Source of the DNA: Acidiferrobacterales bacterium
Lineage (GTDB): Bacteria > Pseudomonadota > Gammaproteobacteria > Arenicellales > Poriferihabitantaceae
Reading direction: 5' to 3'
DNA length: 62,631 bases
NCBI GenBank assembly: GCA_019633985.1
Contig: JAHQWE010000105.1
Location: 1 to 62,631, forward strand
A model generated the notes under the pieces. It did no database searches. It was not told the origin of the DNA and worked only from the letters and a program-made list of their open reading frames with translations. Shown one piece after another: positions 48,641 through 61,200 of the stretch. Both the position numbers and the translations under genes were made by a program. The stretch's first letter is position 1. Each line of letters opens with the position of its first letter.

Positions 48641-49066
48641 TAAATTCTCTCACCTAGAAGACATTATCACTATTGAGCATCACGACGTCGATGCAGTTTT
48701 CGACGGCGATTCACTGGCAATCACCAAAGTGCGATATTTGTAGCTAGAGAGCGCTCCCTAAAAAGAAGGGGAGAAGAGTCCCCAGTGCATACTGTCTTAC
48801 AGTCACAATTCCTGGGACCTTACCGCCATTTAAGATTCTGGAGGCAGGCTTTACCAATGAAAAAGTCCATATCTAGAAAAATGCAATCAGATCAAGGAAA
48901 AATATCGTGTGTGGCTCACAGCAGTAGGGTGCAGTTGATTGGTCCAAAAGTGGACCATTTCATGCCCGAAATGTGTGATTTTGCGGACTAATCGAGTACA
49001 ATTAAGGCATTACAAGTGGGGTCGGTACCGATCTCTAAAACTAAGAAAAAATATAAGAAATATATA
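48641..49066. other. non-coding stretch before the giant gene
   Basis: About 430 bases with no gene I can support. It holds a GGGG/CCCC hairpin near 48768-48783 and TGGTCC/GGACCA at 48940-48957, followed by TTT. A 17-base segment at 48642-48658 matches the tRNA-Pro T-arm/acceptor region (48423-48439) at 14 positions. Confidence 0.4.
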
Positions 49067-49180
49067 ATGGTGATGGTTACTGGTGAATGTCGGTTTATTG
49101 GATCGCATGTCGTCGGTGGATTTGTCGCTAATTACGGAAGAGGTGGTATCTATACTTCTTTTCAGGTAGCAGTCAGTTGA
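49067..49180 (+). pseudogene. possible relic of a sugar-nucleotide epimerase N-terminus
   Basis: A 37-codon frame reads MVMVTGECRFIGSHVVGGF, closely resembling the opening Rossmann strand and glycine loop (VTGGxGFIGSHVV) of extended SDR epimerases and dehydratases, then stops at TGA (49178). The loop glycines are replaced by Glu-Cys-Arg and nothing of the rest of the family follows. I read it as a decayed fragment; chance similarity over 15 residues is possible. Confidence 0.45.
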
Positions 49181-49267
49181 GCTTACCTCTCCTACCTCTA
49201 TGAACATCGATATCGATTCAGTTGGAAGCTGGGTCGTGACGGGTATAACTTAATTATCGGACTACCT

Positions 49268-52200
49268 ATGTGGGGTAAAAAATCCATTGTGGCATCGCCA
49301 CGAATTCGGAAGCGTTCTCTTACGGTTGAAGTAAATCGGAGTCTTACTGCACCAGTCACTGCAGACAAAGCAGCGCCTGCATTGTTTTTCGAAGCGCTTG
49401 AACCGCGAATTCTATTGTCGGCAGATGGCATTTTACCGATGCCGCTTGATATCGGATTGTTAGACACTGTCTCTGAGGTTGATCCTTCGAGTGCGGATGT
49501 GGGCAATATTCCAGAGGATGTCAAATCTGCAACTCCGGAACCGGAATCTGCTCACGTTGACCCCGATGCGGAAGCGACAACGAATCGTGAGATCCAGACC
49601 TCGGACAACGCTCCGATTTCCAGTGCCGAGGGCAATATTGAAGAGGGCTCCGAGACTGACGCAGGTGCTGAGACGTCGATAGAAAGCACTGACTCCATTC
49701 CAGAGTTAAGCACTGGAGAAGAAATTGAACTAGTTGACCACGAAAGTTCAACGGAAGGCGAGCAGATTTTAAGTGGCTCCCTATCTACCGATTTGGAAAC
49801 TACCTCGGAGATTCTTGAAAATGCAGATCATTCCGGGGAGCTGACGTCTATCGATGGGGAGGATTCGGTTGTAGTAGAAGACGCAGAAACGGAAGTTGAT
49901 CAGGAAGTTTCTGCAGCAACTGAAATAGAGATTACGGAATCAGATGATACTGAGGCCTCTGTCACGTCAGACGTATCAAATGCGAATGAAGGCGTTGCAC
50001 CAGATCTTCAAATAGTATTTGTTGATCAATCCATTGATGACTACGAGCAACTCCTACAAAGTATCGCCATCGACGGCATAGAACTTGTTTATGGTGATGA
50101 GGGAAACGAGCCTGCGCATAGCGATGAAGAGTTTGCGTTCCAAAAGGAGGAAGCAACAAGCGATCATTTACCATCTGAGGATGTTACCAGCTCAGCAACC
50201 GCTGGTCTGACTGACGCATCCTCGCATTCCACATTCGGTATCAACCATAACCCCACAAACATCGATACCACTAGTGAAGGATCTGCGAACCCCAAGGTAG
50301 TCGTCTATTTTATTGAGCCTGGTGAAAATGGAATCAATCTCATGGCTGACCGATTGTCGGAACATGCGGATGTGGATGCCGTTCACGTGCTTTCGCATGG
50401 TGCAGCAGGAATGATCAATCTTGGCAATGCCAGACTTCACTCGGGAAATCTTGATCGGTATAGCGACGCGCTGGATCAGTGGGGAAGCGCGATGGCAGTC
50501 GAAGGTGATTTTTACTTTTATGGCTGTGACGTTGCCGGTAATCAAGAGGGAATACAGTTTGTCGAAGATGTCGCACAATACGTAGGTGTCAATATCGCGG
50601 CATCAAACGATGCGACTGGTAGTGCGCTCAGTGGCGGAGATTTTGATTTTGAAGTGATTGTGGGTGAGGTAGACACTACATCGCTTTTTGCCACGGAAAC
50701 GACGATAGGTTTTTCCGGTTTATTGCCTGCGGAACAGCTACGGTTTGACATGGTTAGTGGCGAGAACGACGTCATGATCAGTTCCGACGGTACTTCTATT
50801 ACGATCTCGGACGGCAGTACTTCTTCCTCTACACTGATTGCTGATATCACGGATATCTTAATTACGGGCGTGGATAATGAGGACGACACGCTCACTGTTG
50901 ATTTTGCCACCAGTTTCCTAATTCCTATCGCATTTGAAGGCGGAATTGGAGGGAACGATTCTCTCATTATTGATAATGGTGCTTTCGATACTGTCACCTA
51001 TACCGCCACGGCATCTGATTCTGGCGATATTACCCTGGAAACAGCAGTCGGAGACTCAACCTCTATCAGTTACTCTGGCCTCGAACCGATAACGGATAAT
51101 TCAACAGCTGCAGATCGAGTTTTCGTGGGTACGGCTGGCGCAAATGACATTCAGCTGACGAATGCCGCGACTGCTGGTCAGTCGATTATTCAGGATGTGG
51201 TCGGTGGAACATTCGAGAGTATTACGTTTGAAAATCCGACGAACTCTCTCACCATTCAAGGAGGAGGTGGTGAAGACAACATAGAGGTTACCGCAACTCA
51301 AGATCCTGGTTTAGTACCGACAGCCGGTATTACGATTCAAGGCGGTGCGGACAACGACACGCTGACGCTCGATGGCTCTGCTGCATTTCTCGATAACCTG
51401 TCATTTGATGGCGGCGCTGCAGGCACAGACACGCTGAGAATTAATGGCGGCTCCTTTGACAACGTCACTTACACCAAAACTGGGGTGGGAGCTGGAGATA
51501 TTTCTCTTGAAACAGCTGCGGATTCAGAATCTGTCAGCTTTTCCAATATAGAAGTCGTCGAAGACCAATCTACGTCTGTAAACCGCACCTTCGTTGGTAG
51601 TTCAGCAGCGGATACGATCACTCTCTCTGATGCAGATACGGCAGCTACAGGTCAAACCCAGATAGCCAGCGATGTAGACGTAGTATTCAATAACCCTACC
51701 GGTGAGCTCATCATAAATGGGGCTGGCGGTGGAGACAGCATTAGCATACTGCCCAATCTGGATTCCGCATTGGCGCCTAGTGCGGGTATTTCCGTCGAAG
51801 GCGGCACAGGTGATGACACGCTGTTCCTCGATGCATCCAGTGCACTTCCCGAAGATCTCAGTTTTGATGGTGGTGATGACAGCGATACGCTGCAGATCAG
51901 TAATGGCAGCTACGACAGTGTCACTTACACGAAAACTGCAGCGGGTGCGGGTAACGTATCCCTGAGCGGCGCGACGGTCACTGATAACGTGAGTTTCAGT
52001 ACATTGGAAACCTTGAATGATGCTTCCTCCGCCGACCAAAGAACTTTCATTGGAAGTGGTCTAGCTGACGTTATAACACTCTCGGACCCAGATGGTGCCA
52101 CGACCGGTTCGAGTCAAATATCCAGTGAAGTGGATATTGTTTTTACGAATCCAACAACCGGTCTTTCGATCGAGAGTGGTGACGGTGATGACGAGATTAT

Positions 52201-55200
52201 TGCTACCGGAGTGCAGGACGCCGATCTCGCACCGAGCTCCGGAGTTACCATTGACGGTGGAATTGGTGCTGACACGGTTCGATTAACTGGCGACGACAGT
52301 TTCATTACGACCATTTTCAATTCTGAAACGATTGAGGTGGATGGTAGTGACGAAAGCGATATTGATAATGCCGAGCTCGATGGTGGACTGACTGCTTTTG
52401 CAACTTTTATGAGTCGTTTATCTTCGTTTGGTGAGTTTGATGTTGAACTGCCGTTGACCACGGATATCACCGTGGGCGGTGTTTCCGGCATGCAGGAGAT
52501 TATTTCTCAACTTCGCGCTGATCTCGCGGCAGACCCTAATTTTGGTCCTGGCGGCACCGACCCAAGCGTTGCGAATTTCGAGGCATTCCTGCAGAGCTGG
52601 GCGCCGGTTATCGCTACGCCGTTAGGAAATATCACCGTCGTCACCAGCGGTATCACTCCCACGATTGTGGAAGTTCAAAACGGCAATACCATTATTAGTC
52701 GCAGTCTCAGTGTCACTGCAACGCGTTCCGTTGACCTGACGATCACCAACACTGACGAGCTGGTGGAAGCCAATATTGCCTTAGATAGTGGAACTTCCAA
52801 TTACACGGTCGATATTCTCACTGAATTAAGTTTCAGCATTGGTTCGGATGTCACGAACGATAGTTTTGTAACTCAAATTAGTCAGCTTGAAGTTGCTGCA
52901 TCTGGTAGTGATATCGATTTACAGGGAGGTTTAGTTGTTGGTGTTCTTGGCGGGACGATTGATGATACCTCTGATTCATATAGCATCGATGCTGATATTA
53001 GCGTTACCTTCGATGACCCAAATAGCGATGGCGCTGCCGTCAGTCTGGCGGAGTTGCAGGCCGCGAACTCTAGCAATCTAGATGCCGACAATCTGGTGGA
53101 TATCTCTGGAAGCGGGGAATTTGAACTCTCATTTGATTTTGATACCGTTGATAGTTTCGCAAGCTCTCTAGGTGGAACCATCAATGTTGGTGGGTCAAGC
53201 TATGACTTGTTTGACGACTATGGATTTGGAGCGCCAGTAGAGTTGGGTGCGGACGATTTGTATGGCATCAGTCTGCTGAGCGCGGGTGACCTGGTTAGAC
53301 CCATTGTTGACTTTGCACAGTGGTTGGACACGCTGGTTCAGTCAGGGCTCTATGACGGCACATTGCTGTTAGCGGATGATGTACGAATCTCTGATCTTCT
53401 TGATTACGAATCGCTGATTGCGAATAATCTCCTGGGAACCGGTACTGCGCCCGATGTACTGGTCAATGATGATAGTGATCCACTATTTCAAACAGTGCAG
53501 GAAGCGAATGCAATCATCGCAGCTGCCTTTCCTGTGTCCCCACCTCTTGTATTTACCTATGATGCTGCAGAGGGAACGCTGGATGCTGCCATTGTTCTGG
53601 ATACCAGTACGACTACGATGGCAGATTTTGAATACAACCTGCTGCTTGATTCGCTGAGCGAGCTTAACTCAGATGCGCAGGTCACAATTGATACCAGCTA
53701 TGGCTTAACTGCTGAGTTTAAATTTGACCTAACCCCAATTGATCAGCCCGCTGTTAAACCAATGGCAGCTGATGCCAGCGCGCAAACAGGACAGCTTCCA
53801 GAGGATGTCAGTTTTGATATTTCGATCAATGGCGGAACCGCTGAAGAAATTGTCATTACATCTGCGAGTACTGCGGGTAACGGATCCATTGCTGATTTAA
53901 TCGCGGACATCAACGCCGCTTTTGCCGCTAGTGCTGTGAGCGGGAATGTCACCGCTTCGATTGACACTAACAGTGGTTTGGAAAACCCTCGCTTGATGTT
54001 GTCGCCAGCAACGCCGGGCGAATCGATTGTTATTTCTTCTCTCAGCCGAGTAGATGGTGGCCTCCTCGGTCTCGCGCAAGGGGTGTTTGATATTGATCGT
54101 AACGCGTTCATTAATACCTTACCTGATATTGATGTGAGTGCTGCGGGCGCAGATTTCGCATTTCAACTTGAGCTGGATGGCGTCCGATCAGCTGTTTTAT
54201 CCGTCGCTGCGGCTAGCACGTCCGGGCTTACCAGTGCGGCAGACCTGGTGCCTTTGTTTGACGCTGCATTAACAGGATTGGATGTATCTGCCTCTGTCGA
54301 AGACGGTCGGCTGATATTTATCGCCGACAACGGGGCGTCAGTAAATACGTTGCGACTTCTCGCTGACAGCGACAATCCGATGGTCGCAGTGCTGGGTTTT
54401 GATAACGCGCAAGTTTCTTCGGTTAAAGAACTTGCCCCAGCATATTTTGAAACCGCGAATACGAATTTGTCGGCGACTATTCGAACCAACTGGTCTGACA
54501 CCACAGATGTCACTGGACAGTTTGGCTTTGTTGAATTCTCCTTTACTGAAGCGGCAGCGCAAAGCACTCTCACCCTAAATACCCAGCTAATGGATTTGGA
54601 TGGGGAGGTGGATATTACCCAACTGGCGGGAGATGTTGGTGTCATCGTGAATGGCCCAATCTCGAGCGGTTCGCTATCGAGTACCGACATTGCCAGTGAT
54701 GACTATGTTACCAATGCCGCGTTGCGTGACGTGGTTTCGGCAGCGTCGGGACCAGTACAGTTCGCGATTAGTCTTGACGGGTTTGTTACCGGTAAAGCGG
54801 ATACGCCCGAGCACGAACTGCTGATTAGTGCGACACAAGCGTCCATATTCGGAGATTCAACTCTTGGTCTGGAGAACGAAGTTCAAGAGATTGTGAGTGC
54901 GCCTTTATCTGTGCTTTCTGATGGCCAGCTTAGCGGTGTGGCAACATTTGATCTAGTGGTGGATGGTGCTGATACCTTTAGTGTTTCTGTCAACACGACC
55001 GGCAATACTTCATCGATTGATTTGCTGGATGATGTCAATAGCGCCATCAACGCTGGTCTCTCGTCCGCTGGTTTGGACTACGCCATTAGCGCTCGTTTAC
55101 TGCAGGATGTGATTGTCATCAGCGATGCAGGTGGATCAGTTATTGAAGTCTCTGCCACCAATGCGGTCGCCCAGAGTGAGCTTGGTTTGAGTGATGCAGG

Positions 55201-58200
55201 TGCAGCCACCAGAGCCGTATTCACGGATATCCTGGTCAACCCCTCTCTGTCTTTTGAGGGAAGACCGCTGACAGAGGTGTCTTTTGACATCCAGATTGAT
55301 AATGCTGCCGCAGTTACTGTCTCCGTTTCACAGGCTGCTACCGCGTCGAATGTTTCCACCGTACCAACAGATGTACTGAACGATTTGATTGCGGATGTGA
55401 ATGCCGCGCTTGTCGCTGCTGGTTTGGGATCACAAGTCGAAGCACGTCTGATCGCTTCTCGATTGGCGTTGGTGAATACGGGCGCAGCTAACTCGCAATT
55501 GACCGTCACAGCCAATCGATTAAATACCGAGGTCGATGGTCAATCTATCGATGTTTTTAGGTCAGTCAATGCAGACTATATCGCCGATGCACTGGTTGAT
55601 TTCGGTACTGCACTCGAACAGACCAATTATGAAGACGATGGTACCGTCCCGACACCTTTCCTGGATGCATTACTGCCGATCATCAACCAAAGTGGCCTAG
55701 AGATTAATGATTACATTACCGCATTTACGGTATTTGCTGATCAGGTTTCAGGACTGACCAGCTCCTCCATTCAGGATTTAGAGCAAGAGATCAACGAACT
55801 GCTCGGTTTAGATCATAGTGTCGTTAGTATTGACGCTAATACCGGTTTTTCTGAGGCGGGTATCGCGTTTACTTATAACGGAACCGCTACGGAATTGGGT
55901 ATCGATCTGGTTTTTCAGCAAGAAGCGGAGGCGGAATTTGGTTATTTTGTTGATGCCAATGGTCTCGCAAACCTCATCGCGGATGGCCCTGATACTGATC
56001 CTGATCCAGATGTTCCCGCCCAAATAGATGACGAGCGCGTAGTGATTCGCGATCCGCTGGATGCGATAGAGCTGGTTGCAGAATCCATTGCCACGATCGA
56101 TCTTAGTCTAACCGTCGATTTATCGAATGACGGTCTGGCCACGGTGATGGATACCACCACGGTTGATTTGGATATTCGGGTTGATGAGGACGAGTTAACC
56201 TTTCAGGCAAAGGTGGGGTCGAGCACGCTATTTGTGCGTGATGGCTCGATAGTGATCGATGCAGACGGGGACGCCTCCACTGACGATTTTCTGACTATCG
56301 CAACTACGTTCGAAGAATTCGCCCTCGATGGGAGTGTGATCGAGCCAGGCGTCGGCGATGAGTTCTTGATCTCTCTCACAGGGCAGGGCTCTGTGGTTAT
56401 TCCTTTGTTTTCCAATGCCTCAGTGAATTCGGCATTACCTAGTGCGGATGACCCGGATATGGACGGCGCACCGCTCGAATTCCTCTTGAATATTGCCGAA
56501 GTTATCACGGACACACCGGGTAGTGTCACGATGGTTGATAGCGATGACCTTCCCGATTTGGTGCCGTTTGTTAGCAGTGGATTAAACAATTTGTTATCCG
56601 ATCCATCGCTGCTTATCGACGGTATTGATAATATCCTGTCCGCGATTCAAACTGCAATTGAAGTGCCGATACAAGGAATTGCGCAAATTCCATTAATCGG
56701 TGACCAAATTGGCGATGCGCTACAACCGTTCTTCGACACCCTCAATCAGGCGAGAAATGATCTTAGTGCTTTCCTGCTCGACGAGTATGCGCAGGCGATC
56801 TCTGGAAGCGATTATGACGGTGATCTCACGCTGATCCTGCAGGAGGCCTTATACGATTTATTTGCTGGAAGTGGCGATCTCGGTTCTCAAACAGGTCTGA
56901 CTGATGGCAACAATGATGGTGAGGGTCCTCGCCTAGGGCTGCTACAGGATCTTGCTTCTGACGGTAACCCGAACGTTGGCTTCGAGGACATTTTGGTTAA
57001 TCAGTTCAATACAGGAGACGATGAAGGGATTCAATACGATTTCCATCTTGGTCAGAGCTACAGTATCAGTTTACCGTTTGAGCTTGGGTTGGGCACAAAC
57101 GATCTGGGGCTGGAGAGTTTCCTGCCAGGGTTTGGGTTTCAGATTGGAAGTGACGAAGGGCTGACCATCGATCTTTCCTGGGATTTGCGCATTGGTTTCG
57201 GTATCAGCACCGAAGATCTTTTCTATATTTCAACTGTGCATTTTGAGGATATCTCGGATGCGGGTAGTGACTATGTAGAGGAACTTGTCCTGGCACTGGA
57301 TGTGTCCGTGCCGGGCTTTGAAGCGGATGTGAACCTAGGTCTGGTTGGCGCTAATATCACCGACGGGACAGAGGGCCCTGCGACAATAACTTCGCAAGAG
57401 AAAATAACATTGTTCAACTCTGGGGTGAGCCCGGGGATGATCACCATACCCAGTGCCACACCGATTGCCGCGGGTGAATTTAACTTGCTGTTGTACAGTG
57501 ACAGCTATGATGCGGCCGGAAACTTTATTGGCGCAGACACCAGTCCAACCGTGGTTTCCTTCGACGTGAGTGAAAAGAATGGGTTGAATTTGGCGGACCG
57601 CGCTTTAGCGTTGTTGCTCGATCTGAACACCGACGGTTTTGGAAATTTATTGGCGGTTCCTGATCTGAGTCAGATTGACTTCTTGAACCCGAACTTCGGT
57701 ATTACTTTTACCGCACTTGACCCAGATGTCACTCGTATCGAATTCGAGCATGTTTCAGGCAACAATTTCGGGTTTGGTGAAGTTATCCGAGATGAGAACG
57801 GTGCGGTGGTTACCATACTGGATCAATACGAAGATCAACGGGCAACCGGTCTTGGCTTTGCGGCCCAGCAGGATGCAGTTGGCGGTGTCATCGACGCGCC
57901 GTTTAATGCGCCAACGGTAGGTAGCCTGGCGCAGGATATATTATTTGTGCTGACCGTGGCAGGTGAAGAAGTTGAAATCAGCGTTCGCGCTGCGTCGCTT
58001 GATGATGAAGTTGATAATCCGAATATGGATTCGGACGATAGCACCGACGACGAGACCATAGGCGGTGTAGAGGCGCTTGCTGCACAACTGCAGGAAAGCA
58101 TTGATCTTGCGCTTCTGGAGGCGGGATTGAATGACGGCGATGTCGTCGTGAGCCTCATTCCTGATTCAGATGGTGCCGGCCTGTTTTTTATGCGGCTGGA

Positions 58201-61200
58201 AGGTGCTGCACTTGAAAGTATCGAATGGAATACCTTGGAAACGTCTTCGGTGAATCTAAAATTTGCTGTCGATTTATTCGGTGATGTCGCTGACCCCAGC
58301 GACCCAACACCATTTGATCCGCTTTACGATTTTATTGACGGCGTCAATGGGGTACTGAATCCTCTGGCAGATGATTCCGAGCAGGCACCAAATCTAGATC
58401 GACCGAGGCTCACCTTACCGGAGCTTATTGGCAGTCCGCAAACAAGTATTTATTCTACTCTAGAGGGTGACGCGGATTTACGACTGCATGTTGTGACCAA
58501 TACGGATGCCGTCGATGAATTCGTGAATGGTTTGATTGGCATTAGTAGCCTCGGATTACCGTCGATAGAGTTCGACTTGAAAGCAGGTATTGAGGGAACA
58601 TTGATACTGTTTGGTCAGGTCGATCCTGATGAGCCCGCTGACGAAGCATTTGAATGGGAAATCAACGATATCGACTTTGACAATATTCAAGTTGATCTCG
58701 GAGAAATATTGAACACCGTCCTGAAGCCGGTGCTTGGCGGGGTCAGTGCGGTACTGGGTCCTGTATTCGAAATAATCGGTGATGGTGCGAGTTCCGCACA
58801 AGGCTTTTTAAACGAGCCGATTCCACTGATTACGGATATCGCTTCATTGCTCGGTATCAGCGATGATTTTTCCTGGCTTGATCTGACCGGTAACAAAGAT
58901 TCATTCAATGCGTTTTTTGACGTCATTGAGCAGTCTTCTACCCTCATCACCCTGATAGATAACATCGGGCAAACAGGTATCATCAATCTTGGCGGCTGGC
59001 GTTTGGTGATGGATGACGAAAGCCCATTTTATTTCCCGAATACCAAAACTCCTGTTCCCATATCTGTCGTTAATGCCTACGATAATCTCGGGCAGGACGA
59101 GGTAGATATTCTGCAACTGTTAGGTGTCACTAGCAGTGGCTCACCCATTCCGGAACCCGGTGGATTTACCTTCGAACTGCTGGATCCAGCTAATATTTTT
59201 AAACTGATTACCGGCGATAACTTCGATATTTTTAGCTTCAATTTACCGAAGCTCGAATTGGAATTGGGCATAGACTTCGGATTTGATTTTGATGTGCTCG
59301 AGTTCAATATCGACGGTGGGTTGTCCGTGGTGGTAGATCTTGGCATTGGTTATGACTCGACAGGCCTCGATCGCATTCGTCAAGCGCGAAATGAAGGTGC
59401 ACCGATCGATGGCGCTGATTTGCTCGACGGATTTTTTATCAGAACGATTCAAGGGGGTGGGCCTGAGCTTGAACTCATTGCTTCATTCTCCGGAAGCGGT
59501 GGTGTTGATGTTCATACTCCTTCATTCTGTATCGACCTCGGCTTCCTTGGCTCGGCGTGTTTTCCGCGTTTTGATATTTTTGTTGTTGATGCCAGTATCA
59601 ACGCAGAGTTCTCACTTGGGTTCGATGTGCGTGATCCGAATGAAGATGGAAAATTGCGATTTGATGAAATTCTCGATATCACGAATGGTTTTAATAATGC
59701 AGAAAATATACTGTTCTTGTTTGATATTGTCGGAAGCGCGTCGGGTAGCTTTGATATCTCTGGCACCATTCTGGGCGCCAGCCTGAGCGCATCCGATCTG
59801 GGGATTCCACTGGGCTTTAGCCTGGATTTCTCCGCCCAGGATTTTCTTGCAAGCACCTTGGGCCTGCCAGATCCATTCGCGCCGATTGTGGCGGAGAGAA
59901 TTAATACCGCGGATGGTTTTACCGGAGTGATCAGAATTAACGCTGGAGAGTTTGCTTACGCGCGTTTGTATGGAGACACCAATGACTTTACCGGCGCGAA
60001 TGTCACAGTGACGACGGAAGGCGGGAATATTCGGTTTACCGACAACGCCTCAGGGGGGGCATCAACGGTTCTTAGCGCGAGTGGTGTTCACTCCATTATT
60101 TTCCGCGGTGTCAATGCGGGAGACGTGCTAAACGCCAGTGGATTAACGCAAAATATTTCCGTTGATGCACGAGGAAATGGCGGCAATGACACCATCATCG
60201 GCGGTGCCGGTGCGGATATTCTCCTCGGCAATGCCGGCAACGATACGATGAGTGGTAGTGGCGGCGTGGATACGCTGTTCGGCGAACTTGGAAATGACCA
60301 ACTATTCGGCGGTGCCAATACCGACCTGCTGTCTGGTGGTAAAGAAAATGACCAACTCTCAGGTGGAACGGGCGGTGATGTCTATCTCTACCAGACGACA
60401 GCTGGTGAACGGGGTGGATTTGATCGCGATACAATTTTTGAAACGGAGATTGAAGCTGCATATACCGCCGGAAGAATTCTCAGCATCGCTGCAGTACAAA
60501 AAGAGGAAGGTGGTGATCGCATTCTGATTACTGCAGAGAATCACGGGTTAGGTACTGGCGATGCAGTGGTGATATCTGGGGTTGTAGGGGTTGCAAATGC
60601 CAATGGCTCGGTCATTATTGATCGAATCGACGATAATTCCTTCTTTATTCGTGGCCGTGAGTTCGTCGGTGCATTTGATGCCGACAATGGTGCCGGGTAC
60701 ATTATTGATACCAATGCAGCGCATTTGGATACTTCGCGATCTCCCGCATTTAATCAACTCACCGATACTATCGACCTTCGAGCAGCAACCAGCGGTCAAT
60801 CTATTTCGTTCGTCATGGATTCTTCTGGCACCAGTGTGAGCTTTGTGGAAGAAACCGTGGCAGTGAATACGATTACCCACAATGGCTTTGGAATAGAAAC
60901 CTTGCTCGGTGGTGACGGCAATGATATTTATCAGATCAGTGCTAACGGAAACGGTAGTGCTGATCATTTCACTAACCTTGATGGTGGTGAAGGGTCCGAC
61001 CAATACGAAATTCGTATCGGCAACCTGAATGGTGACGTAAATATTCAGGATACGGGCGTCGCGAGTGCCATTGATACTCTGTTTGTCTTTGGTAGGGATG
61101 ATGCAGCGGATGGTGATCTGGTAGGACTTACCAATCAAGAAATCCTGTTTGATCTTGGGCGCGCTTCACAGGGCTCAATCGCTTATTCACCGGTCGGTGC

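Noticed and set aside
48641..48743. Frame reading KFSHLEDIITIEHHDVDAVF... ending at TAG
   Set aside because: Looks protein-like but has no start, no recognised family and lies in a hairpin-rich non-coding stretch.
48940..48957. TGGTCC/GGACCA hairpin as a terminator
   Set aside because: Only a 6-bp stem with three following T residues and no gene upstream to terminate.
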